A stretch of DNA of 64,000 bases from DASZUK01 sp963844575. Its GTDB lineage: Bacteria; Actinomycetota; Acidimicrobiia; Acidimicrobiales; RAAP-2. The position numbers and the translations under genes were made by a program. The stretch spans positions 62,001-126,000 of the forward strand of contig CAWJOU010000005.1 of NCBI GenBank assembly GCA_963844575.1. The letters are read 5' to 3'. Positions 8,563-17,372 of the stretch are shown in pieces. The notes under the pieces are model-generated. The model searched no databases and was not told where the DNA came from. It was given only the letters and a program-made list of their open reading frames with translations. Position 1 is the first letter of the stretch; each line of letters begins with the position of its first letter.

Positions 8563-9839
8563 CCGGGTCCAGCCTGACCGGCGCCGGGCTGACCGGCGTC
8601 GGACTGACGCCGGCGAAACGGCGGGAACCACGCCAGCTCGGCCCGCTCGTCCGGCCGGTCGGGGCCGGTCAGCACGAACCGCAGCGGCGTCCACCGGACG
8701 ACCGTGACGAGGACGGCCGTCCCGAGCAGCGTCGCCGGGAACAGGACGATCGTGGTCACCCACCACGACGACGTGGCGATCTCCAGGCCGGCCGCGGTGA
8801 GGCCGGTCAGGACGAGCTGGAGGACGAGGATGTGCGAGAAGTAGAAGCCACCGGACACGTCGGAGCCCCACGTGACCAACCGGTCGGTCCGCGACGGCGC
8901 GGTACGCCCGGCCGCCCGGTTCGCCCAGATCCAGCCGAGCGCGTAGAGCCCGGCGATGGCCGCGACGAACCAGACGACCGCGACCGGCTGGTAGAGGTCG
9001 GACGCGTGGCCCGGCGGCTGGTGGAGCGCGAGCCCGACGACGTAGTAGCCGATCGTCAGCCCGCCGACCGCGGCGGCCCCGGCGACGATCGCCCGGTGCC
9101 GGCGGGCGACGAACCGCTGGACGTCGTCCGCGTGGTCGGCCGCCAACAGCCCGAGGATGAGGTAGAGCTGGTATCCGACGATCACCCGGGATGTCGTGAG
9201 GTTGAAGTCGTAGTGCCGGATCGTTCCGGCGACGCCGGTGTGCCACGAGAAGTAGTGCGTCACGACCATCATCGCCAGCTGGAGGACGGCGCTGACCCCG
9301 AGCACCCACCAGTGGTACCGGCGGGTGACGCGCACCAGCCAGACGAGCAACGGCAGCAGGACGTAGAACTGGATGAGGACGACCGCGTAGTAGAGCTGGT
9401 AGTAGCCCCACCACAGGTCGTGGGCGAACGAGCCCCAGGCCCCCATCGCCTGGGAGTGGGCGATCAGTGTGTACGTCCAGTAGATGACCGTCCACGCCAG
9501 GTACGGCACGACGATCTGGCTGAGCCGCCGGTACCAGAGCGGGCCGATCCCCCGCCGTCGGGTGGCCTGGGCGTAGAGGGCGACGAACGCGCTCAAGAAG
9601 AAGAACAGCTCGCGGGTGGCGTGGAGGAGCATGACCGATCCCCACCCGAACTGCGCGTTGCCGGCCACCGGCCACAGCACCGAGTGCTGGGCGACGACGG
9701 CGACGAAGGCGATCGACCGGTACAGGTCGAACTGGCGGAAGTAGAAGCCGCGCCCGCTCGTCACGGACGGCTGGTCGTCCACCGTCGAGACCTGGTCGTC
9801 CGCCGAAAGCTGGTCACTCGACGAGACCCCGGCGCTCAC
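8514..9839 (-). CDS. acyltransferase-3 family membrane protein (second of a tandem pair)
   Basis: The ~441-residue polytopic protein has the acyltransferase-3 signature R-x10-H in its first membrane segment (FDLYRSIAFVAVVAQH). About ten hydrophobic segments follow, including LFFFLSAFVALYA and YYQLYYAVVLIQFYVLLPLLVW. I place the start at GTG 9839, which overlaps the TGA of the upstream paralogue as GTGA, a classic translational coupling. The protein should move an acyl group across or onto a membrane or extracellular acceptor. It is the last gene of the ComA operon. The C-terminal tail is glycine/proline/alanine-rich and cytoplasmic-looking. Confidence 0.8.
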   Translation of the reverse strand: MSAGVSSSDQLSADDQVSTVDDQPSVTSGRGFYFRQFDLYRSIAFVAVVAQHSVLWPVAGNAQFGWGSVMLLHATRELFFFLSAFVALYAQATRRRGIGPLWYRRLSQIVVPYLAWTVIYWTYTLIAHSQAMGAWGSFAHDLWWGYYQLYYAVVLIQFYVLLPLLVWLVRVTRRYHWWVLGVSAVLQLAMMVVTHYFSWHTGVAGTIRHYDFNLTTSRVIVGYQLYLILGLLAADHADDVQRFVARRHRAIVAGAAAVGGLTIGYYVVGLALHQPPGHASDLYQPVAVVWFVAAIAGLYALGWIWANRAAGRTAPSRTDRLVTWGSDVSGGFYFSHILVLQLVLTGLTAAGLEIATSSWWVTTIVLFPATLLGTAVLVTVVRWTPLRFVLTGPDRPDERAELAWFPPFRRRQSDAGQPGAGQAGPGQPGRSSVAATAPATT

Positions 9840-11095
9840 CGAGACGCGGGTGCTCGCCCGACCGGCTCGGGGTCGATCGGCGACGACACGGCCTCCTCGG
9901 CGGCCAGCTCGTCGGCGGTTCTCGGCCGGCTCCGCCACCGTTCGGGGATCCACGTCCGCCACTCCTGCCGCTGGCGGCCGGTGAGTGGGACCGTCGCCGG
10001 CGTGCGGGAGAGCAGGCTCGTCATCAGCACGCAGGCGAGGAAGACGACGGTGACGGTGAGGACGCTGACGACCGGCCACGACAGGTACTGGTCGAGCTGT
10101 CGCCAGCCCAGCCACGAGAGGGCGAGGATGAAGACCATCTGCCCGAGGTAGACGCCGTACGAGTTGTCGGAGCCGGACCGGACCATCGCCCGGACGGTCG
10201 TCGACCGGCGACGGTCGACGAGGTGGACGCCGACGAGGTAGATGCAAGCGATGGCGCCGATGTTGAACGGGATGACGATCGGCTGGAGCGGGTCGGACCC
10301 CGAGCCGAGCCACGGCACGTCGTGGCGCGCCGAGAGGACGTACCAGACCTCGGCGACGACCGCGGCCACGACGGTGACGGTCAGGACGGTCCAGACGTGA
10401 CGAACGATCCACTGGTGGACGTCGTCCATGTGCAGGGCGACGACCATCCCGGCCAGTAGGTAGAACTGGTACGAGATCACCTCGCGACTGGCCCAGAACC
10501 CCTGCATGCCGGGCGGAAAGACCCGCCAGTGCATCAGGCTGACGATCAGCCCCTGGAGGACGAGGCTCGCCGCCAGCAGGGCGACGTGGTGGCCGGCGGT
10601 CCGCCGCACGAGGGCGAGCATCGCCGGGAACAGCACGTAGAACTGCATGATGACGAGCAGGTAGTAGAGCTGGTAGTAGCCGGTGGCGACGAGGTACCAG
10701 AAGTGCCCGAAGCCGGTGGCCAGCGTGTACGACCCGCTCGGCAGCGTGACGAAGAAGTAGATCACCGTCCAGCACAGGTACGGCAGGCAGACCGAGACGA
10801 ACCGCTTCTTGTAGAACCGCCCGTAGCTGCCCCGGCGCAGCGAGTAGTAGCTGTACGTGAGCATGCACGCGGAGATGAAGAGGAACGCCTCGCGGGTGAC
10901 GTGGAGGAGCATCAACGCGCCGCCGACGGCCAGGCTGGCGCCGGGGGCGAAGTAGAGGAGCGAGTGCGTCGAGACGACACCGGCTTGCTTGATCGGCCGC
11001 ATGGCGTCGACGTGGTCGAGCCGCGGCTTGGCCGGCTTGGTCGTCACCGTCGTCGTCGTCGAAGGCGGCACCGCCACGTCGCCGGCGGGCACCAC
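9836..11095 (-). CDS. acyltransferase-3 family membrane protein (first of a tandem pair)
   Basis: This ~419-residue paralogue of the next gene shares the R-x10-H motif (DAMRPIKQAGVVSTH) and the YYQLYYLLVIMQFYVLFP segment, so the pair arose by duplication. Ten or so membrane helices are visible. The start is ambiguous: TTG 11101 overlaps the ligase TGA, while GTG 11095 and GTG 11092 follow immediately; I give GTG 11095. A Thr-rich N-terminal stretch (PPSTTTTVTTKPAKPR) precedes the first helix. As an O-acyltransferase it could take the acyl group made available by the adjacent ligase, which is inference from order only. Confidence 0.8.
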   Translation of the reverse strand: MVPAGDVAVPPSTTTTVTTKPAKPRLDHVDAMRPIKQAGVVSTHSLLYFAPGASLAVGGALMLLHVTREAFLFISACMLTYSYYSLRRGSYGRFYKKRFVSVCLPYLCWTVIYFFVTLPSGSYTLATGFGHFWYLVATGYYQLYYLLVIMQFYVLFPAMLALVRRTAGHHVALLAASLVLQGLIVSLMHWRVFPPGMQGFWASREVISYQFYLLAGMVVALHMDDVHQWIVRHVWTVLTVTVVAAVVAEVWYVLSARHDVPWLGSGSDPLQPIVIPFNIGAIACIYLVGVHLVDRRRSTTVRAMVRSGSDNSYGVYLGQMVFILALSWLGWRQLDQYLSWPVVSVLTVTVVFLACVLMTSLLSRTPATVPLTGRQRQEWRTWIPERWRSRPRTADELAAEEAVSSPIDPEPVGRAPASR

Positions 11096-11097
11096 CG

Positions 11098-12768
11098 TCA
11101 ACTCACGAGCAGGCTGTAGATCGCCTCCTGGCGGGCGACCATCGATCGACGAACCTTCCCGTTCGGGCCGGCCGGCAGCTGCCGGACGACGTGGAAGGCC
11201 ACCGGTCGCTTCGGGCGGGAAAGGTCGCGGGCGCACCGACCGTGCAGCCGGTCGACGATCGCCTCGGCCCGTGACCGGTCGTCGTCGCCGACCACGCCCT
11301 CGGCCACCAAGAAGGCGACCGGGACCCGACCGAACACCTGGTGGTCCCAGCCAACGACCACCGCGGCGCGTACGTCGGGGTCGGCCAGGATCGTCTCTTC
11401 GATCTCCCGGGGGAAGATCTTCTCCCCGCCCCGGTTGATGACGTCGTCGGCCCGGCCCACGAGAAAAAGGTAGCCGTCCTCGTCGAGGTAGCCCAGGTCG
11501 CCACTGTCGAGCCAGCCGTCCGCATCGACGCGGTCCTCGTAGCCGGTGCCCGCGTAGGCGCCGATCACCCCCGGCCCCCGGATCTCCACCCGCCCGACCA
11601 CCGGATCGTCGGTCGAGCGGACGGCCGCCGGCACCGCGGGGTCGGTGGTGGTCTCCCCGTCGGCGACGACGCGGAGCTCGACCCCGACCGGCCGGCCGGC
11701 CGAGCCCGGCTTGCGCGGGCCGTCCAGCGGGTTGGCGGTGATCTGGCTCCCGGCTTCGGTCATGCCGTACGTCTCGACGATCGGCAGGCCGGTGGCGTCC
11801 TCGAACCGGCGCCGCGTCGGCTCGGGGAGCGGCGCGGAGGCGGACCGCACGAACCGGATGCCCGCGGGCACGACCTCGCCGGCCGCCAGCGGGACGAGCC
11901 GGGCGAGGATGGCCGGCACGGCGTTGATCCACGTGACGCGGTGGCGGGCCATGTCGGCCCAGAAGGCCGTCCGGTGGAACCGGTCGTCGAGGACGACGGT
12001 CGCGCCGGCGACGAGCGAGGCGAGCAGCCCGACGACCTCGGCGTTGATGTGGAAGAGCGGGAGCGAGTTGAAGCCGCGGTCGGTGGCCGAGAGCCGGTGG
12101 TGGCGGGCGATGGCCCGGGCGGTGTGGAGCAGCTGGCGGTCCGTCAGCCGGATCAGCTTGGGCGTCCCGGTCGTCCCCGACGTCGACAGGACGAGCCCGC
12201 CGTCGGCCGGCCGGAGCGTGGCCGACATCCCCGAGGTCGACGGCGTCCCGAGGGTCGGCGCCCACCCGGGCGCACCGTCCGGCCGCTCGGCGTCGGGCAG
12301 GTCGAAGGAGCCACTACGCAGCACGATCCAGTCGGTCGCCAGGCCGGCCGGCCCGGTCCGGTCGCTCAGCACGACGGCCGGGCGCACCCGACCGCAGACG
12401 GCCGCCAGCTCCGCGTCGGGCGCCGCCGGATCGAGCGGTGCGGCGACGCGACCGGCCGCGACGACGCCGAGGAAGACCATCGAGAAGTCGACGGCGTCGG
12501 CGACGGCGATGCCGACGGTCTCGCCGGCGCCGATACCGAGGTCGTCGAGCAGCCCGGCCCACCGCGTCGTCGTCCGGCGGAGGTCGCCGAACGTCACGAA
12601 GCGCCCGGTGCGGGCGTGCTCGACGTACGGGTGGGCGGCGCCGGTCAGCGAGCGGAACCAGATGAGCTCGGCCAGATCGGTCCCGAGCGGCGTCGGCCGG
12701 CCCGCGGTCGACGGGTCGAGATCGGGGACGAACGGCCCAGGGGCGAACGGCTCAGGGGCGAACGGCAC
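11098..12768 (-). CDS. AMP-dependent acyl-CoA ligase/adenylating enzyme
   Basis: The 556-residue adenylate-forming enzyme has the P-loop STSGTTGTPK at residues 195-204, ETYGMTEAGSQ in the adenine-binding region, WLDSGDLGYLDEDGYLFLVGR at the hinge and PNGKVRRS with the catalytic lysine near the C-terminus. The N-terminus contains an odd proline repeat (FAPEPFAPGPFVP). The start is GTG 12768, two bases after the VOC gene stop, and its stop is immediately followed by the acyltransferase. Substrate could be a fatty acid or the acid produced by the upstream enzymes; it is not resolvable from sequence. Confidence 0.88.
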   Translation of the reverse strand: MPFAPEPFAPGPFVPDLDPSTAGRPTPLGTDLAELIWFRSLTGAAHPYVEHARTGRFVTFGDLRRTTTRWAGLLDDLGIGAGETVGIAVADAVDFSMVFLGVVAAGRVAAPLDPAAPDAELAAVCGRVRPAVVLSDRTGPAGLATDWIVLRSGSFDLPDAERPDGAPGWAPTLGTPSTSGMSATLRPADGGLVLSTSGTTGTPKLIRLTDRQLLHTARAIARHHRLSATDRGFNSLPLFHINAEVVGLLASLVAGATVVLDDRFHRTAFWADMARHRVTWINAVPAILARLVPLAAGEVVPAGIRFVRSASAPLPEPTRRRFEDATGLPIVETYGMTEAGSQITANPLDGPRKPGSAGRPVGVELRVVADGETTTDPAVPAAVRSTDDPVVGRVEIRGPGVIGAYAGTGYEDRVDADGWLDSGDLGYLDEDGYLFLVGRADDVINRGGEKIFPREIEETILADPDVRAAVVVGWDHQVFGRVPVAFLVAEGVVGDDDRSRAEAIVDRLHGRCARDLSRPKRPVAFHVVRQLPAGPNGKVRRSMVARQEAIYSLLVS

Positions 12769-12770
12769 GG

Positions 12771-13196
12771 TCAGTACATCATCCTCGGGTCGCGGTAGTG
12801 CTTGAACTCGAGGAGGTTGTCGGACGGGTCCTGGAGGACGAACGTCCGGTGCACCTCGGCCAGGCCCTCGAACCGGGTCGCCAGGTCGGAGAAGACGGGG
12901 ACCTTGCGCAGCTCGACGAGGGCGTAGAGGGCGTCGAAGTCCGAGGCGGCGCGGAAGGTCACGCCGAAGTGCCGCGGGTACAGCGACAGCGACCGGTCGC
13001 CGTTGCGCTCGTCCGGGGCTCGCTCGTCCGGCTCGCTCAGGTGGCAGACGAGCTGGTCGCCGAAGAAGTCGACCGTGATGCGGTCGCCGTACGTCCGGGC
13101 CAGCTTGCAGCCGAGGAGGTCGACGTAGAAGTGCTGGGCCTCGGCCAGGTCGAAGACCGGGATGGCGAGGTGGAAGGCGTCGCCCGGCTCCCTCAA
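12771..13196 (-). CDS. VOC-superfamily (glyoxalase/dioxygenase fold) protein
   Basis: The ~141-residue protein has the paired beta-alpha-beta-beta-beta modules of the vicinal oxygen chelate fold. Putative metal ligands are visible: His in AFHLAIPVFD, His in YPRHFGVTF and Glu in NLLEFKHY. The start appears to be TTG 13196, overlapping the TGA of the comA-like gene (TTGA), with no better start nearby. VOC enzymes include isomerases, lyases and dioxygenases. Its position between a phosphosulfolactate synthase and a ligase implies a tailoring step in the same pathway. Confidence 0.8.
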   Translation of the reverse strand: MREPGDAFHLAIPVFDLAEAQHFYVDLLGCKLARTYGDRITVDFFGDQLVCHLSEPDERAPDERNGDRSLSLYPRHFGVTFRAASDFDALYALVELRKVPVFSDLATRFEGLAEVHRTFVLQDPSDNLLEFKHYRDPRMMY

Positions 13197-13969
13197 CGCT
13201 GCGGCTCCTCGAGCTCCATGAGCGTGTCCGCCCGGAGGCCGAGCCGCAGGGTCTCGAGCCCGATGACCCCGCTCGGGGACACGTTGCCGAGGTTGACGTC
13301 GCAGCCGACGCGCTTGACGAAGTAGGACTGCAGTGTCGTCGTCGGCGCCTCGAACATCAGGCGGTCGTTCGGCAGCTCGCCGCCGAGCAGCTCCTCGATC
13401 AGCCCGATGCGGAGCTGCCCGTCGGGCCGGCAGATCCCCGAGTGGCCGCTTTCGCGGGACTCCAGGGTGACGAGGGCGGCACCGGCGTCGAGGTCGTCGT
13501 GGACGTACTCGATCCACCGCTTCGGCATCAGCTTCTCCGACCGCTCGGAGTCCTTGAAACCGACCTCGGAGATGACGACGAACTCGTCGGCCAGCTTGCG
13601 GACGTAGCCGGCCTTCTCGAGGTTCGAGATGTCGATCGTCCCGTTCGAGACCTCGACGTGCCGGCAGGAGAGCTCGTGGCAAAGGGTCCGGAAGTCGTCG
13701 AACCGGTCCTGCAGGACGTGCTTCTCGAAGAGCGTGCCACCGAGGTAGTAGTCGATGCCGGCGTCGCGCAGGAGCGCCGCCTTGGCGCCGATCTGGCCGG
13801 AGACGATGGCGGTGCCCCAGCCGAACTTGACGAAGTCGAGGTACTCGCCGGCGCTGGCCACGACGTCCTCGAGGGCGCGGAGCGACAGGCCGCCGTCGAC
13901 GACCATCGTGATGCCGACCCGCCGTGGCTTGGTCTCGCGTTGCGGAAGCTGCAGTGCGGTCTCGTTCAC
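13193..13969 (-). CDS. comA: phosphosulfolactate synthase-like protein (ComA family)
   Basis: The 258-residue TIM-barrel matches the ComA family, which adds sulfite to phosphoenolpyruvate to make (2R)-phosphosulfolactate, the first step of coenzyme M synthesis in methanogens and of sulfolactate synthesis in some bacteria. Family segments are visible: KFGWGT (48-53), GGTLFE (77-82), EVSNGTIDI (106-114) and SEVGFK (134-139). A strong AAAGGAG site precedes the GTG start at 13969. No methanogenesis genes are present, so another sulfolactate-derived product, or a related C-C/C-S forming reaction, is likelier. The gene heads a run of overlapping genes downstream of a phosphatase. Confidence 0.85.
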   Translation of the reverse strand: MNETALQLPQRETKPRRVGITMVVDGGLSLRALEDVVASAGEYLDFVKFGWGTAIVSGQIGAKAALLRDAGIDYYLGGTLFEKHVLQDRFDDFRTLCHELSCRHVEVSNGTIDISNLEKAGYVRKLADEFVVISEVGFKDSERSEKLMPKRWIEYVHDDLDAGAALVTLESRESGHSGICRPDGQLRIGLIEELLGGELPNDRLMFEAPTTTLQSYFVKRVGCDVNLGNVSPSGVIGLETLRLGLRADTLMELEEPQR

Positions 13970-14024
13970 AGAAGCTCCTTTCCTCTCCTCGTCCTCATAC
14001 CCGTGTGGGCACGAGTGGTCTCCT

Positions 14025-14648
14025 TCAGGACTCCGACATCGACGGTCGCCTCGCCGCGGCGAGCGGCCGCGACACGACGAGCCCGTTGCCGATCGACCCC
14101 CACGGCATGCCGTCCGGGTCGATCCCGTCGAGCCACGCCGCCAGCACCCGCACGACGCCGCCGTGGGCCACGACGACGACGTCGCCGCTCGTCCCCTCGG
14201 CGGCCATGGGCGCGAGCACGTCGTCGGCGAAGCCGGCGACCCGCCGGTAGAGGTCGCGGACGGACTCGCCGCCTGGGCCGGTGGCGTCGGCGTCGGTCAC
14301 CTGCTCGCCGTCGATCCCGGCGACGGCGGCCGGAAGGACCCGCGACGGGGTCCCCTCGACCTCGCCGAAGCGGCGTTCCCGGAGCCGCTGGTCGCGGACG
14401 ACGTCGCGGCCGAGCCGGGCGGCGAGCGGGCCCGCGGTCTGGACGGCCCGGTCGAGGTCGCTCGAGTAGAGCGCGGTAACGGGAACGCCAGCCAGCGTGG
14501 CGGCCAGCTGCTCGGCCAGCTGCTCGGCCTGGGCCCACCCGCGGGCGGTCAGCGCCGGCTCAGGCGCGTAGCCCTGGACGAGACCGAGGGCGTTCCACGT
14601 GCTCTCGCCGTGCCGGGCCAACCAGAGGGTATCGGGACGTTTTCCCAC
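14025..14648 (-). CDS. histidine phosphatase (phosphoglycerate-mutase-like) family protein
   Basis: The product (~207 residues from GTG 14648; TTG 14669 is an alternative) opens with WLARHGEST, the phosphohistidine RHG motif. It continues with YSSDLDRAVQTA, the catalytic Glu region RERRFGEVEGT and the second His in VVVAHGGVVRVL. It is an acid-type phosphatase or mutase. It lies 55 bases upstream of the comA-like gene on the same strand and could supply the phosphosulfolactate phosphatase step, normally done by an unrelated enzyme (ComB). That role is inference from context. Confidence 0.85.
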   Translation of the reverse strand: MGKRPDTLWLARHGESTWNALGLVQGYAPEPALTARGWAQAEQLAEQLAATLAGVPVTALYSSDLDRAVQTAGPLAARLGRDVVRDQRLRERRFGEVEGTPSRVLPAAVAGIDGEQVTDADATGPGGESVRDLYRRVAGFADDVLAPMAAEGTSGDVVVVAHGGVVRVLAAWLDGIDPDGMPWGSIGNGLVVSRPLAAARRPSMSES

Positions 14649-14699
14649 GTACCGAGCGTGCCAGGCCAACCTGGGCGGCGGGTCGGAGCGCCATGGGCT

Positions 14700-14770
14700 T
14701 AGCCTGAGGTTTCGCGAAAACTTTTGTAAAGAAAGAACATTCTGACGTTTTCTGCTCTCTTTCGCCCCGC
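14700..14770 (-). promoter_or_regulatory. AT-rich promoter region of the phosphatase-comA operon
   Basis: Between the phosphatase start and the next minus-strand gene lies an AT-rich island (tttcgcgaaaacttttgtaaa is part of it) inside a very GC-rich region. Only one minus-strand promoter is needed here, for the operon running left. I cannot pick out convincing -35/-10 hexamers. A transcription terminator of the gene at 14794 could also lie here. Confidence 0.35.
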
Positions 14771-14793
14771 TCCTGGGCCTTCCAGGCCTTGAC

Positions 14794-15453
14794 TCAGCGG
14801 GGGTCGGGTCGGTCGAGGTTCCAGTGGCGGGCCACCGTCGGCTGCCAGTCGGTCGGCCCCTCGTCGCCGGTCGAGAGGAGCCGGAAGCGGCTGATCATCC
14901 GCTGCCCACCCTCCTGGTCGCCATAGAGGAGGTCGATCATGAGCGGCTCCCGGGCCTCGATGGCCGCCCGGACGACGTCCCGGTCGGGGTCGTCGGGCTC
15001 TCGGATCGCCCCCTGCCAGAACCCGAAGTAGCCGGCCGGGATGTAGAGATCGCGGGACAGCCGCCGGAACTCCTCGGGGGCGGCATGGTCGCTGCTGCCC
15101 GGCTGCCGGGTCGGGTCGATCGTCCAGCCGTGGAGGACGCCGATGCCGTTGCCGACGTTGTGGAGGCCCATCGTGAGGTAGATGACGCCGTCGACGACGT
15201 CGGCCGACGCCTGGCCGCCGCCGATCTCCACCGCGTACTGGTCGGCGAAGGTGATCCGCTCCGACGGGTGCTCCGGACGAGACGGGACCAGCACCGGACG
15301 GAGCCCGGAGAGCAGGGTGAGCTCGGCCACCCGGGCCGACCGGTTGGCCGAGCGAACGGACGAGAAGGTGGCGATCGCCAGGACGAGCGTCCCGGCCGCG
15401 GTGGCGAGCGACGAGACCGTCGCCCAGTCGACCGACGCGACGACGACGTTCAT
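14794..15453 (-). CDS. hypothetical protein with N-terminal membrane anchor
   Basis: The 219-residue protein has one hydrophobic helix near the N-terminus (WATVSSLATAAGTLVLAIAT), followed by a soluble domain containing YLTMGLHNVGNGIGVLHGW and YIPAGYFGFWQGAIREPDD. I do not recognise a family with a known function; actinobacterial hypothetical proteins with a single-anchor N-terminus and an Ig-like beta domain look similar. The ATG at 15453 overlaps the stop of the upstream small gene as ATGA, so the two are probably coexpressed. Confidence 0.65.
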   Translation of the reverse strand: MNVVVASVDWATVSSLATAAGTLVLAIATFSSVRSANRSARVAELTLLSGLRPVLVPSRPEHPSERITFADQYAVEIGGGQASADVVDGVIYLTMGLHNVGNGIGVLHGWTIDPTRQPGSSDHAAPEEFRRLSRDLYIPAGYFGFWQGAIREPDDPDRDVVRAAIEAREPLMIDLLYGDQEGGQRMISRFRLLSTGDEGPTDWQPTVARHWNLDRPDPR

Positions 15454-15728
15454 GCCACCGCTCCCCGCCTCGGCGATGCGGCGACGGCGGCGGCCCCGGG
15501 GATCGGCGGCCCGCCGTCTCCCCGGGGCTCACTCGCCGCCAGGAACCCCCCGACCGTGAACTGGTCGATGTCGGGGCCGGCCCAGCCGGCCCGACGGCCG
15601 AACCGACCGTAGCCGCTAGTCGAGCCGCCGACAATGGCGCCGTTGACGGTCCGGTCGGTCGGTCGGGGATCGATCGTCAGGAGATCGACCCCGTCGGCGG
15701 GCGCTCCGGTCGTCTCGGGTGCCTCCAT
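15450..15728 (-). CDS. small hypothetical protein
   Basis: A 92-residue, glycine- and proline-rich soluble protein without recognisable domains. It includes GAIVGGSTSGYGRFGRRAGW and DQFTVGGFL. Support for coding comes mainly from the 4-base ATGA overlap with the next gene on the same strand and from a plausible ATG at 15728. It could be a chance frame in GC-rich DNA. Confidence 0.45.
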   Translation of the reverse strand: MEAPETTGAPADGVDLLTIDPRPTDRTVNGAIVGGSTSGYGRFGRRAGWAGPDIDQFTVGGFLAASEPRGDGGPPIPGAAAVAASPRRGAVA

Positions 15729-15757
15729 CCGGTTCGCATCCTACGGTCCCCGCCCGG

Positions 15758-17347
15758 TCAGTCCCCGATCGGGACGGGGACCGGGGCGCCCACACCGCCG
15801 TCCGGCGCGGTCCGCGGGGCCGGCCGGCCCTTCGGCAAGATCAGCGCGGCGACGAGGCCGACGACGGAGACGAGGAGCACGACCCAGAACGAGTACCCGA
15901 ACGAGTCGGCCAGCTTCGTCGCCACCGGCAGCGGCAACTGGCTCGTCACCGCGGTCGGCGCCCCGGTCAGGATGCCTCCCAGCTGCGGCAGCCGTCCGGC
16001 GATCTGTCGCTGCAGGACCACCGCGACCAAGGCGGTGCCGAACGAGCCGCCAACCCGCAGGACGATGTTGATCGTCGTCGACGCCCGGGGCACGAGCGCC
16101 GGGGTCAGGTTGATGTACGCCGCGGCGATGGCCGGCATCATCACCCAGCCCATCCCGAGGCCACGGACGAACAGGGAGAAGGCCAGCCAGCCGTAGCCGC
16201 TGGTCGGGCTGAGCTGGGTGAAGGCGATCGTGCCGAGGATGAAGACGGCCATCCCGACCGGGACGATCCGGCCGGCCCCGTACTTGTCGGTCAGTCGGCC
16301 ACCGAGCGGCATGCACAGCATCGCCCCGATGCCCTGCGGGGCCATCAGCAGGCCGGCCACCAGCGCGCTCTCGCCCCGGACGATCTGGTAGTAGAGCGGC
16401 AGCAGGAACATGGCGCCGTAGAGACCGGCCCCGAAGATGAACGTGACGAGGTTGGCCATCGAGAAGCTGCGGTCCTTGAACAGTCGCATGTCCAGCAGCG
16501 GGCGGTCGATGTGCAGCGCGTGGAGGACGAACGCGGTCACGAGGACCGCGCCGGAGGCGAGGCAGGCGATGACCGTCGTGCTCCCGAACCCGCTGCCCCC
16601 GCCGGCCTCCGACAGCCCGTAGACGAGGAGGGCGAGGCCCGGCGAGAGGAGGGCGACGCCGAGGAAGTCGAGCCGGCCGGGGTCGGCGTGCCGCTCCTGG
16701 ACGAGGAAGCGGGACGACAGCAGCAGCCCGACGATGCCGATCGGCACGTTCACGAAGAAGATCCAGCGCCACGTGACGTTGTCGACGATCAGGCCGCCGA
16801 GCACCGGCCCGAGCACCGGCGCGATCAGCGTCGGCACGCCGAGGATCGACATGACCCGGCCGATCCGCTGCGGTCCGGCCGCCCGGGCCAGGATCGTCTG
16901 GCCGACCGGCATGATCATGCCGCCGCCGAGGCCCTGGAGGATGCGGAAGAAGATCAGGCTCTCCGCCGACCACGACAGCCCGCACATCGCCGAGCCCAAC
17001 GTGAACAGACCCAGCGAGATCATCCACATCCGCTTCGCCCCGAACCGCTCGACCATCCAGCCCGACAGCGGAATGACGATGGCCAGCGCGAGCAGGTACC
17101 CGGTCGTGACCCACTGGATCGTCGCCAACGACGTGTGGAAGTCGCGACTCAACGTCTCGATGGCGACGTTGACGATCGTCGTGTCGAGGATCGACATCAT
17201 CGCCCCGAGGATCACGACCAGCGAGAGACGGCGCAGGACCGGGTCCTTCAGCGGGCTCTCGTCGACCACGCCGTCGCCGGACGTCCCGGAACCGGTCGGC
17301 CCAGAACCACTCGGCACCGCGGATGGGGAGCTGGAGACGTCGCTCAT
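15758..17347 (-). CDS. MFS transporter, DHA2 (EmrB/QacA) drug:H+ antiporter family
   Basis: The 529-residue protein has 14 predicted membrane segments. DHA2 landmarks include the motif DTTIVNVAIETLSRDF in helix 1, WVTTGYLLALAIVIPLSGW in helix 2 and the antiporter motif C region VLGVPTLIAPVLGPVLGGLI in helix 5, with RGLGMGWVMMPAIAAAYINL later. It should expel drugs or other hydrophobic compounds using proton flux. It is divergent from a MarR regulator with palindromic operators in the shared 90-base gap, the standard arrangement for an inducible efflux pump. Confidence 0.92.
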   Translation of the reverse strand: MSDVSSSPSAVPSGSGPTGSGTSGDGVVDESPLKDPVLRRLSLVVILGAMMSILDTTIVNVAIETLSRDFHTSLATIQWVTTGYLLALAIVIPLSGWMVERFGAKRMWMISLGLFTLGSAMCGLSWSAESLIFFRILQGLGGGMIMPVGQTILARAAGPQRIGRVMSILGVPTLIAPVLGPVLGGLIVDNVTWRWIFFVNVPIGIVGLLLSSRFLVQERHADPGRLDFLGVALLSPGLALLVYGLSEAGGGSGFGSTTVIACLASGAVLVTAFVLHALHIDRPLLDMRLFKDRSFSMANLVTFIFGAGLYGAMFLLPLYYQIVRGESALVAGLLMAPQGIGAMLCMPLGGRLTDKYGAGRIVPVGMAVFILGTIAFTQLSPTSGYGWLAFSLFVRGLGMGWVMMPAIAAAYINLTPALVPRASTTINIVLRVGGSFGTALVAVVLQRQIAGRLPQLGGILTGAPTAVTSQLPLPVATKLADSFGYSFWVVLLVSVVGLVAALILPKGRPAPRTAPDGGVGAPVPVPIGD

Positions 17348-17372
17348 CGACGGCCAGCGTAACGAAAAGCTT

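Noticed and set aside
15719..17362. 547-codon plus-strand frame opposite the MFS transporter
   Set aside because: Composition is that of an antisense shadow, and the MFS frame carries 14 helices and family motifs.
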